21,823 nucleotides of DNA from NCBI GenBank assembly GCA_012963895.1, contig DTUW01000102.1, positions 1-21,823 on the forward strand, read 5' to 3'. This document shows, in pieces, positions 1 through 6,813 of this stretch (the stretch's first letter is position 1; each line of letters starts with the position of its first letter). Below the pieces are notes generated by a model, which was not told the origin of the DNA, did not search any database, and was given only the letters and a program-made list of their open reading frames with translations. A program made the translations under genes and the position numbers. The DNA is from Campylobacterales bacterium. Its GTDB lineage: Bacteria; Campylobacterota; Campylobacteria; Campylobacterales; Thiovulaceae.

Positions 1-1875
1 ATGTTAAAGAAAAAGAAGGAGAAGAAGAAGAAGGGAACTTCAAAATATACAGTTAATCAAGGATATAAGGCTTTAAACGATAAGAAACTTACAGAAGCTA
101 AGAAGATATTTGCAGATATTTTGAAATATGACCCTGATAATATAGATGCAGTTTTTGGATATGCATTGGTCTTTATCAATGAAGGAGATTGGACAAAAGC
201 ATATATTACTCTCGGAAAGATAATAGATAAAACAGATAGAGAAGATATTCACAAAACCTATACAGCTGTCAAATACAACATGTATCTAAAAAAAGGGTGG
301 CAAAATGTAGCTAAACACCCCGACAAATCTGTTGAATATTTTCTTAAAGCTTCAAAAATAAAAAATAGTTCAGATATTGCAGAAGGACTTGCATATGCAT
401 ACGGGAATAATAAAGAGTATAAAAAGGCAATTCCATATGCTCGAAAGGTGTATAAGAATAAGAAAGATTTCAAAAGCGCAAAATTGCTATTGCAAACATA
501 TCTAAATGCGAAGGAGGAGAAAAAAGCAAGAGAATTTTTTGAGACCCTTGACCCAGTATTTCAATCTAGTCTAGATTACAACCCTAAACGAGATGAGATG
601 TTGGCAAAAGTTGAAAAACTCATAAATGAACAGGAATACCACAAAGCTAAAAGCCTTCTAAAAGAGCTATACCTAATGTATCCAACCAATATGAAGGTAA
701 TGCTATATTTTGCAAAGGTCTATCAAGCTACTAAGAAATATAAAAAAGCTCTTGAATATTACAAGATTGTTTTAGAAAAAGATAAGACCAATACAGAGGC
801 ACTTTTGGGAGTTGCAAAAATATATATAGCTTTGAAAAAATATCAAGATGCATTGGATACTCTGAGTATCTTAAAAGATAATAGTAGTCTAAATTTGGAT
901 AAGTTGATAAATGAAACAAAACTAAAATTGCTTCTCGAAAATAAAAAGAAAAAAGAGGCAATAGAGTTAGCTAAGGAGATGATCAAAGACGACCCTACAA
1001 ATGTTGAACTCTATGTAATATTGGGTGATTTGAATGTTGAATTGAAAAGACCAAGAGATGCCTATTTCTACTACGGACGAGCATTCCAATTGAAACCCGA
1101 TGACTTTGATATTCGTATGAAGTTGTTAAGGTTACTTTTAGAACAAGATTTCTTTGACCAGATTCAAAATATATTAGAAAAGTTTCGCGGTTTCCAAATG
1201 ACCGAAAAACAGAAAAAAGAACTAAAAAAGTTCTATCTAGACTTTTATCGTAAATATACAGCTACTTCATTGGAAGAAAAAGATTACAAATATGCTTTAA
1301 AGGCAGCAAAAGCTGGATTACAGATAAAACCGGGAGATGGATTTTTTACCGAAAGTGCAGCTTGGGCAGCTTTGAATGCTAAAAAATATAATGAGGCTAT
1401 TTACTATTTCAGTCAAATATTGGCTAAGAATCCTAAAAACTATACTATTATGTATGGAATGGGATTGGCTTATGTCAATTTGAAAAGAATGGATAAAGCT
1501 AAGGAGTATTTTAAAGCCGCTGAAAGTACCAATGATATAGACCTCTTATACAAAATTGCAGGTATATATAAAGATATTGGAATGAAAAAGGATTCCTATC
1601 GAGTAATAAAATTGATTGAGGAATTGGGTAAAAGGTCTATCGGCAACAATGCTCCAACACAAGCAGAACCTCAGCCAGAACCAGAACCAGCTCCACCACC
1701 TCAACCACAATCTAAACCTGGTTCAGATACAGATAGTATGAATATTTATAATCCTTTTATAGTCTCATCTTCTGCCCCTCCTCCAAAACCTGCTCCTCCT
1801 CCAAAACCGAAACCGGCACCTAAACCAGCTGAACCCGAACAGATAGAAATCAAAAAAAAAAGTTTCTGGTTCTGA
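1..1875 (+). CDS. bcsC: BcsC-type cellulose secretion protein, N-terminal TPR half (5' end may lie outside window)
   Basis: This is the periplasmic TPR scaffold that in BcsC guides the nascent cellulose chain to the outer-membrane pore. Helical TPR-like repeats run from about residue 15 to 555, with typical signatures such as ALEYYKIVLEKDKTNTEALL and EAIYYFSQILAKNPKNYTIM. A Pro/Glu/Lys-rich linker follows (about 560-615). The frame ends in a TGA just after ten consecutive A (1852-1861). One A fewer would join it to the barrel ORF downstream, giving about 1120 aa, close to the roughly 1150 aa of E. coli BcsC. The first codon is base 1 of the window and the N-terminus (MLKKKKEKKKKG) is lysine-rich with no signal peptide, so the true start may be upstream. 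TPR assignment is firm. The BcsC name rests on the downstream barrel and the BcsQ-like neighbour. Confidence 0.82.
   Translation: MLKKKKEKKKKGTSKYTVNQGYKALNDKKLTEAKKIFADILKYDPDNIDAVFGYALVFINEGDWTKAYITLGKIIDKTDREDIHKTYTAVKYNMYLKKGWQNVAKHPDKSVEYFLKASKIKNSSDIAEGLAYAYGNNKEYKKAIPYARKVYKNKKDFKSAKLLLQTYLNAKEEKKAREFFETLDPVFQSSLDYNPKRDEMLAKVEKLINEQEYHKAKSLLKELYLMYPTNMKVMLYFAKVYQATKKYKKALEYYKIVLEKDKTNTEALLGVAKIYIALKKYQDALDTLSILKDNSSLNLDKLINETKLKLLLENKKKKEAIELAKEMIKDDPTNVELYVILGDLNVELKRPRDAYFYYGRAFQLKPDDFDIRMKLLRLLLEQDFFDQIQNILEKFRGFQMTEKQKKELKKFYLDFYRKYTATSLEEKDYKYALKAAKAGLQIKPGDGFFTESAAWAALNAKKYNEAIYYFSQILAKNPKNYTIMYGMGLAYVNLKRMDKAKEYFKAAESTNDIDLLYKIAGIYKDIGMKKDSYRVIKLIEELGKRSIGNNAPTQAEPQPEPEPAPPPQPQSKPGSDTDSMNIYNPFIVSSSAPPPKPAPPPKPKPAPKPAEPEQIEIKKKSFWF
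1852..1861 (+). repeat. A10 homopolymer at the point where the bcsC frame breaks
   Basis: Ten A residues lie between TC and G. The upstream frame reads KKKSFWF then stop. The +1 frame reads KKKVSGSDLGNSDMLKE and stays open to 3364. A nine-A version would encode one continuous protein. Candidate explanations are a sequencing or assembly indel, a reversible phase-variation tract, or transcriptional slippage. Confidence 0.85.
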
Positions 1876-1891
1876 TTTAGGAAATAGTGAT

Positions 1892-3364
1892 ATGCTGAAA
1901 GAGACAAGCCAACCCCTCTCCCAACTTGATGGACAAAAGATAGACCCAAAAGATGACCCTTTTGGGTTTCTTGAACCATCAGCAGATGAACTCGATACAT
2001 TTTCAGAAGCAAGAATATTACCTCTCAAACAGAAGAGATTGCCCTCTCTGTCAAAAAAAAAAGAACCTCCTAAGAAAGAGAGTGAATATTTTCAAGATGA
2101 TGAAAGTATAGAAGGGGCTAAGAGTGACCAGATAACCGATGAGGTGGCTAATTCATTTTTAGCTAAACAACTCGCGGAATTGGAAAACGATGTTTTAAGT
2201 GATACGAGAAATTCAGTCGGTCTAGGTGTTTTATATAAAACCCGAGTTGGGAGTGCTGGACTAGATGCCTTAGATAATTTTGTTTTGCCCTCTTTCGATT
2301 TCCACTACTACTACAATATATCCCACCACTTCTACGGTAGTGTCAATTTTATGGACTTTACTAATGGAAAAGTTACAGGAGATGCAATTCCCAGATATGG
2401 TGATATGAAATCTGGGGGAAATATAGAAAATGTTAGCTCTCTTATGGAGTTGATGGCTGGATATGAATATACAGGGGATAACTCAGTTTTTACTGCTGAA
2501 ATTGGACAAGTCCCATCTCCTGCTGTTGTTCCAAAAACTCCAATAGTGTGGCTTGTAAAGTTTGGTCAGAAATTGGGAAAGTTTGCCTACGATATAGCTT
2601 ATGTTAAAAGAAGTGTAAAAGATAGCCTTTTATCTCGGATAGGGGACAAATACAATATAGCAGTAGTTAAAGGGGAAGATGACCCGGAAACTGATGTAAA
2701 TGAGAGCTATATTGAGTATGAAACAGGAGTTAGAGGAGGGGTAACCAAAGAGGGATTGGAGTTGGGGGCTAAATTATCGGTTGGAGACGAGGTATTTGCC
2801 GGTAATGTAAATTACTACAATATTACAGGTTACAATATTTTAACCAATAAAGAACTAGCCCTAACCCTCCTCTATTTGAGACTATTGGATATTCCTAAAT
2901 TTGAATCCTTCATGGTTGGACCAATCTTTTTATATGATAACTTTACTTACAATAGTGGCTATTTTACTGTTGGTCCTGATGGGATTGGTAATGGAGGCTA
3001 TTTCAGTCCAAGAAATTTTGTTTTACTAGGAATATATTTCGATTTTGCACAGGTGATAGCCCCTCAATTATTCTGGAAAGTGAAAGGAAATATGGGAATG
3101 GTGAAGTTTGTAAGCGGTCGGGATGTATACAATGATACATCTAGCGAAATGGAAATATCAGGGTTTGGATATGAGGTGAAAGGGTTTGGAGGGTATAAAT
3201 TGGATAACAACTTTGAACTATTAGCAGGTATGGGCTACCAAAAGTCTGGACCTTACCAAAGTCTATTTTTTGGTTTGAGTGCGATATACTATTTTGGAGA
3301 AAAGAAAGGTATCAAGGTTTCAGATTTGGCAAATTCGAATACACTTGGAGAGATGGCAAGATAA
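1892..3364 (+). CDS. bcsC: BcsC-type outer-membrane cellulose channel, C-terminal beta-barrel half (frame-disrupted)
   Basis: The C-terminal domain matches the BCSC_C barrel that forms the cellulose exit pore in the outer membrane. Family-like segments are YKTRVGSAGLDALDNF (after the linker), IGQVPSPAVVPKTPIVW, and especially GNGGYFSPRNFVLLGIYF near residue 370, which parallels the GQGGYYSPQ region of E. coli BcsC. The last strands read GFGYEVKGFGGYKLDNNFEL and YQSLFFGLSAIYYF. Residues 1-105 are a charged linker continuing the composition of the upstream ORF. There is no signal peptide, so translated alone from the ATG at 1892 (weak AGGA nine bases upstream) it could not reach the outer membrane. 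The frame is open from 1847, just before the A10 tract. It is best read as the second half of bcsC, not an independent gene. Its stop overlaps the next start by one base (TAATG). Confidence 0.85.
   Translation: MLKETSQPLSQLDGQKIDPKDDPFGFLEPSADELDTFSEARILPLKQKRLPSLSKKKEPPKKESEYFQDDESIEGAKSDQITDEVANSFLAKQLAELENDVLSDTRNSVGLGVLYKTRVGSAGLDALDNFVLPSFDFHYYYNISHHFYGSVNFMDFTNGKVTGDAIPRYGDMKSGGNIENVSSLMELMAGYEYTGDNSVFTAEIGQVPSPAVVPKTPIVWLVKFGQKLGKFAYDIAYVKRSVKDSLLSRIGDKYNIAVVKGEDDPETDVNESYIEYETGVRGGVTKEGLELGAKLSVGDEVFAGNVNYYNITGYNILTNKELALTLLYLRLLDIPKFESFMVGPIFLYDNFTYNSGYFTVGPDGIGNGGYFSPRNFVLLGIYFDFAQVIAPQLFWKVKGNMGMVKFVSGRDVYNDTSSEMEISGFGYEVKGFGGYKLDNNFELLAGMGYQKSGPYQSLFFGLSAIYYFGEKKGIKVSDLANSNTLGEMAR
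2053..2062 (+). repeat. second A10 homopolymer inside the BcsC linker
   Basis: A second run of ten A, again preceded by TC and followed by G, encodes the Lys-Lys-Lys of a linker segment (SLSKKKEPPKK). The frame is intact here. It lies about 200 bases after the tract at 1852 and is another possible slippage or length-variation site. Confidence 0.8.
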
Positions 3365-4113
3365 TGGGACAAGCAATTACTATATACTCATCTAAGGGGG
3401 GAGTTGGAAAAACTACCCTTGCAAGTAACATGGGGGCAAGTTTAGCTAAGCAGGGATTTAAAACTCTTATCATCGACACCGACCCCCAAAACTCTATTGC
3501 TGGGGTCTTGGGGCTTGAACTTTCGAACGGACTAAGTGAGTTACTAAATTATAGTGCTAAGTTTGAAGATGTGGTAATTAAGACTCGCGACGGTTTCGAT
3601 TTTATACCAGCAGGAGTTGAGGCAAATAGAGATACTTTGGAATATACCCAACTTCTCCAAGATGAACCCTATTTTGTTAAAGAGAGTGTAATAGAGGAGT
3701 TTGGCCATCTCTACGACTTCATAATATTTGACACTCCACCGGGTTTTAATCCTATGGCTAATAGTGCAATGTTAGCAAGTAATATCATATTGGGACTTTT
3801 GGAAGCCGACCCAACCTCTTATGCCACTCTCGACCTAATGGAATCTATCCTCTCCAAAATTAGAGATGCAAATGAGAAAGAGATTCTATTTGTTATTAAT
3901 CTTGTAGATATAGATGATGTTAGTGTAGATTTTGAGAAGCTCCTAAAATTTGTTTTCGAGGATAGATACCTCTTCTCGCTCCCTTACGATTCCAATGTGA
4001 AAAAGGCGATAGCAAATTGTGAGAGTATCTATACCAACTATCCAGAAAGTCCCTATGCTGTGATGTTAGATGAGATGATGAAAATATTTCTAGAAAAGAT
4101 AGGAGATATGTAG
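3364..4113 (+). CDS. bcsQ: BcsQ-like MinD/ParA-family ATPase
   Basis: A 249-aa P-loop ATPase of the MinD/ParA superfamily, the length of E. coli BcsQ (about 250 aa). The deviant Walker A is intact (residues 11-18, KGGVGKTT). The IDTDPQNSIAGVLGLE segment follows near residue 38, and the Walker B-type motif FDTPPG lies near 122. BcsQ proteins act at the inner membrane and help localise or assemble the cellulose synthase. No DNA-binding parB or plasmid gene is nearby. The start overlaps the stop of the barrel ORF (TAATG), so translation is probably coupled; a GGAGAG lies about 11 bases upstream. The ATPase family is certain. The BcsQ role is inferred from position after bcsC and from length; a general ParA-like role is the alternative. 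Confidence 0.72.
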   Translation: MGQAITIYSSKGGVGKTTLASNMGASLAKQGFKTLIIDTDPQNSIAGVLGLELSNGLSELLNYSAKFEDVVIKTRDGFDFIPAGVEANRDTLEYTQLLQDEPYFVKESVIEEFGHLYDFIIFDTPPGFNPMANSAMLASNIILGLLEADPTSYATLDLMESILSKIRDANEKEILFVINLVDIDDVSVDFEKLLKFVFEDRYLFSLPYDSNVKKAIANCESIYTNYPESPYAVMLDEMMKIFLEKIGDM

Positions 4114-5223
4114 TTGCAAGTTATCGATATTTTCAAAGATATTCTATCTATGGAATCTATTACCCCCAAAGATGGTGGAATTTTGGAATATATCCAAAAT
4201 TACCTTTCAGATTTTCAGAGTGAATATTTTCGAAAAAATGGAGTTAGTAATCTATTTTTAAAAAAGAGATTTGGAGAAGGTATCCATCTCTGTTTAGCTG
4301 GTCATGTTGATGTGGTTCCACCGGGAGAGGGTTGGAAATATCCACCATTTGAAGCGGTGGAGGAAAATGGGTATATATACGGCAGAGGTTCGCAAGATAT
4401 GAAAAGCGGAGTAGCCTCCATCGTTCAAGCCTTAAAAGAGATAGACCATTTCCCAGGAACTCTTTCACTTTTGCTAACAAGCGACGAAGAGGGAGAGGCA
4501 AGATATGGAACTCTTATGGTTCTTGAAGAGTTAGCAAAACGGGGAGAGCTACCAGACTATGCATTAGTTACTGAACCGACATCAGAAGAGGTTATGGGTG
4601 ATGTTGTGAAAGTTGGTCGGCGGGGTTCTATCAACGGCACGATTACCATTCAGGGAAAACAGGGACATGTCGCCTATCCTCAAAAGTCAATCAATCCTAT
4701 CCACCTCATCGCTAATAGACTTTCTAAGATTGCTGGATACCAATTTGATAGTGGAGATGACTTTTTTGCTCCAAGTCAATTAGTAATTACAGATATTAGA
4801 GGGGGATTGGAGGTAACTAATGTAACTCCTGACAATGTGAAAATTATGTTCAATGTTAGAAATTCAACTAAAACAACTATTGAAGATGTTGAAGAGCATA
4901 TTAGAAGAGTTTTCGATGGACTAGATTACACCCTCTCTATATCCCAAAGCTCTAAACCATTCTTAACAGATAGCAATAGTCTTATTGTCGAGATAGTTCG
5001 CGAAAGTGTTGAAAAGATATGCAACACCACCCCCCAACTCACAACAGGAGGAGGGACATCAGATGCAAGATTTTTCGCTCAATATGGAACAAAGGTGGTT
5101 GAGTTTGGAGTTAAGAACGATAGAATCCACTCAATCGATGAGCGGACATCTATCGATGAGGTTGAAAAGCTATATAGAACTATAAAAACTATTTTGGAAT
5201 CTGAAAAGTGGATTAGTGGATAG
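4114..5223 (+). CDS. dapE: succinyl-diaminopimelate desuccinylase
   Basis: M20-family metallopeptidase that hydrolyses N-succinyl-LL-2,6-diaminopimelate to LL-diaminopimelate and succinate, in cytosolic lysine and peptidoglycan precursor synthesis. Visible motifs: HVDVVPPG (metal ligand H64, with D66), GRGSQDMKSG with bridging D95, TSDEEGEA with the catalytic Glu pair 125-126, TEPT with E154, the dimerisation segment GRRGSINGTITIQGKQGHVAYP, GGTSDARF, and a C-terminal IHSIDE with the last His ligand. Length 369 aa is normal for DapE. The start is a TTG immediately after the stop of the preceding gene, with AGGAG (4101-4105) eight bases upstream, so it is probably translated from the same transcript. 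Its position in a cellulose operon looks like simple co-transcription. Confidence in DapE over ArgE is high from HVDVVPPG and the PPFE segment. Confidence 0.93.
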   Translation: MQVIDIFKDILSMESITPKDGGILEYIQNYLSDFQSEYFRKNGVSNLFLKKRFGEGIHLCLAGHVDVVPPGEGWKYPPFEAVEENGYIYGRGSQDMKSGVASIVQALKEIDHFPGTLSLLLTSDEEGEARYGTLMVLEELAKRGELPDYALVTEPTSEEVMGDVVKVGRRGSINGTITIQGKQGHVAYPQKSINPIHLIANRLSKIAGYQFDSGDDFFAPSQLVITDIRGGLEVTNVTPDNVKIMFNVRNSTKTTIEDVEEHIRRVFDGLDYTLSISQSSKPFLTDSNSLIVEIVRESVEKICNTTPQLTTGGGTSDARFFAQYGTKVVEFGVKNDRIHSIDERTSIDEVEKLYRTIKTILESEKWISG

Positions 5224-5662
5224 GGATAATTCTACTTTTGGATTTCTCTTTGCTTCGAGCAACTCTAATTTTGAGAATTCCATTCTCATATTTCACATCG
5301 ATTTTTGAACTATCTATATCAGATGGCAGAGTGATAGATTTTTGGAACTTACCTACAAAACTCTCATATCTTAAAGTATCTTCCTTCTCATATCTGCTAT
5401 TTCTCTTTTTCTCTCCTCGAATAGTTAGAATATTGTCGTTTGAGATTGAGACCTCTATATCATCTTTATCCATTCCTGCCATCTCAACCTCTATTAGGTA
5501 GCTCTTATCATCTTCATAGATATTCATCGGTGGATAGTTTGTAAAACCGAAAGATGGAAAAATATCGCTATTCATAAACATGTCAAAATATCTATCCAAA
5601 TCACTATGGTAGAAGGCTGAAAGTTGGCTTGAAAGCAGTAGAGGAACCATCAATCTTTTCAT
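5213..5662 (-). CDS. small heat-shock protein (Hsp20/alpha-crystallin), possibly exported
   Basis: A 149-aa ATP-independent holdase chaperone. The alpha-crystallin domain spans about residues 46-136, with MAGMDKDDIEVSI, LTIRGEKK and the ENGILKIRV strand. The C-terminus carries the I-P-I anchoring motif (146-148). The frame is open 20 codons further upstream, but the ATG at 5662 has a strong AGGAGG a few bases before it and is preferred. From that start the N-terminus is MKRLMVPLLLSSQLSAFYH, which looks like a short signal peptide with an SPase I-type S-x-A end. The usual cytosolic sHSPs start differently, so a periplasmic location is possible but unproven. It is divergent from the RCK-like gene, and its 3' end overlaps dapE by 11 bases. 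No CIRCE-like inverted repeat was seen upstream. Confidence 0.88.
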   Translation of the reverse strand: MKRLMVPLLLSSQLSAFYHSDLDRYFDMFMNSDIFPSFGFTNYPPMNIYEDDKSYLIEVEMAGMDKDDIEVSISNDNILTIRGEKKRNSRYEKEDTLRYESFVGKFQKSITLPSDIDSSKIDVKYENGILKIRVARSKEKSKSRIIPIH

Positions 5663-5713
5663 TTCACCTCCTATATGTAAATATTTGAAACAGCTTGGAG
5701 AAATTACAGCGAT

Positions 5714-5719
5714 ATTATA
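5714..5719 (-). promoter_or_regulatory. putative -10 box of the hsp20 promoter
   Basis: A perfect TATAAT on the minus strand lies about 50 bases upstream of the hsp20 start. No convincing -35 is present, but Campylobacterota sigma70 promoters often lack one. Support is by motif and position only. Confidence 0.4.
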
Positions 5720-5737
5720 CAAAATATAAGGAATTAT

Positions 5738-6328
5738 ATGATTGGTGAAAAGATAGTTCTTTTTGGAGATACCTCATTAGGTGATAGTATAGAACTTCAT
5801 TTGGAACTCAATGAAGCTAACTATATCAGGATTACTGATATATCCAACTACGAAGAGGAGGAGGCTCTCTCAAATTTGGGATTTGGAAAGGGCGAAATAG
5901 GTATTGTATTCGTCCTAATGGAGTCTCTTGAAAACAACATTTTTCTAATCCTCTCTATTAGAGCTATTGATGGAGATGTAAAAATTTTGACTAAGGCAGA
6001 CAGCGAAGGGGATATTCAAAAGTTGAAATTGGCAGGTGCTGATGAGGTTTTAAGTTATAACCAACTCACCTCATATAGAATTTTCAACCTCATCGCACAA
6101 CCCAATAGCACTCTGGTATTGGACAATACAATTTTTACAGATGAAGGGGTTCAGATGTTTGAGTCTCTGATAGATGGAGATTCCAAATATCTTGGAAAAG
6201 ATATATCAAAAATAGAGATGGAGAACTCTCTCCTAATTGGAGCAATAAATACCAAAGGAGATTTCATATTTAGCAAGGATAACTACATTCTCCAAGTTGG
6301 AGATATTCTAATTATTGCCTACGAATAG
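5738..6328 (+). CDS. RCK/TrkA-like nucleotide-binding regulatory protein without a channel domain
   Basis: A 196-aa soluble protein. Residues 1-110 look like a degenerate Rossmann (TrkA-N/RCK-N) fold: IVLFGDTSLGDSIELHL replaces the classic GxGxxG. ILTKADSEGDIQKLKLAGADEVLSY, near residues 88-112, is the segment that precedes the end of RCK-N domains. Residues 135-196 resemble a TrkA-C domain (SKYLGKDISKIE, GDFIFSKDNYILQVGDILIIAYE). Such proteins gate or regulate K+ channels and Trk/Kef transporters by binding nucleotides. No pore helix or transporter gene is adjacent, so its partner must be elsewhere. AAGGA lies five bases before the ATG. It starts a plus-strand run of four close genes. Loss of the glycine motif suggests altered or lost NAD binding. 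Confidence 0.62.
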   Translation: MIGEKIVLFGDTSLGDSIELHLELNEANYIRITDISNYEEEEALSNLGFGKGEIGIVFVLMESLENNIFLILSIRAIDGDVKILTKADSEGDIQKLKLAGADEVLSYNQLTSYRIFNLIAQPNSTLVLDNTIFTDEGVQMFESLIDGDSKYLGKDISKIEMENSLLIGAINTKGDFIFSKDNYILQVGDILIIAYE

Positions 6329-6336
6329 GAGAAGAG

Positions 6337-6813
6337 ATGGAAATTGAGATAGCCTCCCCCACCCTTAGAGATATTCCCGAAATGGTATCCCTATTGGAGT
6401 TGGAAATAGCATCGGGTAATATTCTATACCGTTCTAACGATGAGATAGCTACTAATATCCGTTCCTATCTAATAGCAAAGAGTAGAGATAAAATAGTTGG
6501 TTTGGTAGCCCTCCATATCTATTCTGTTGAACTTGGAGAGTTTCGCAGTCTTGTAGTGATGCAAAAGTATAGAAATCGTGGAGTTGGTAGATTTCTGATT
6601 CAGAAAGGTATTGAGGAGGGAAGGAGGTTAGGACTTTCTAAAATATTGGTTCTCACATATCGAAAAGAGTTTTTTCAAAAGTTGGGATTTTCTGAAATCG
6701 AAAAACTGGATATACCAAATAGTAAGATTTGGGCAGATTGTATAAAGTGTTCCCATTTTCCTATATGTGATGAGGTGGCTCTAATTCTAAATTTGGAGAA
6801 GGTAGATACATGA
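6337..6813 (+). CDS. GNAT N-acetyltransferase, likely short N-acetylglutamate synthase (ArgO/ArgA-type)
   Basis: A 158-aa single-domain GNAT acetyltransferase. The acetyl-CoA loop is VVMQKYRNRGVGRFLIQKGIEEG (about residues 73-95, with the R-N-R-G-V-G pyrophosphate motif). The C-terminal part contains YRKEFFQKLGFSEIEK and then a Cys-rich segment, WADCIKCSHFPICDEVALIL. That segment resembles the end of NAGS-type enzymes (W-x-DC-x-x-C-x-x-x-P-x-CDEVA), in particular the short Campylobacter ArgO and bacterial short ArgA forms. The likely reaction is acetyl-CoA + L-glutamate to N-acetyl-L-glutamate, the first step of arginine synthesis. AGGAG lies five bases before the ATG, and the stop overlaps the next start (ATGA). 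The exact amino-acid substrate is inferred, not shown. Confidence 0.7.
   Translation: MEIEIASPTLRDIPEMVSLLELEIASGNILYRSNDEIATNIRSYLIAKSRDKIVGLVALHIYSVELGEFRSLVVMQKYRNRGVGRFLIQKGIEEGRRLGLSKILVLTYRKEFFQKLGFSEIEKLDIPNSKIWADCIKCSHFPICDEVALILNLEKVDT

Noticed and set aside
1746..2028. Two overlapping minus-strand open frames of 87-88 codons opposite the bcsC break
   Set aside because: They mirror the low-complexity Pro-rich linker, giving Gly/Phe-rich nonsense, and have no ribosome binding site or recognisable motif.
3364..4113. Plasmid or chromosome partition ParA
   Set aside because: No ParB or centromere-like repeats are nearby, and the position directly after bcsC favours a BcsQ-like role, though family alone cannot exclude it.
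5663..5722. Longer start for the small heat-shock gene (20 more codons)
   Set aside because: The upstream ATG has no Shine-Dalgarno, and the extension would place the strong AGGAGG and the hydrophobic start inside the protein.
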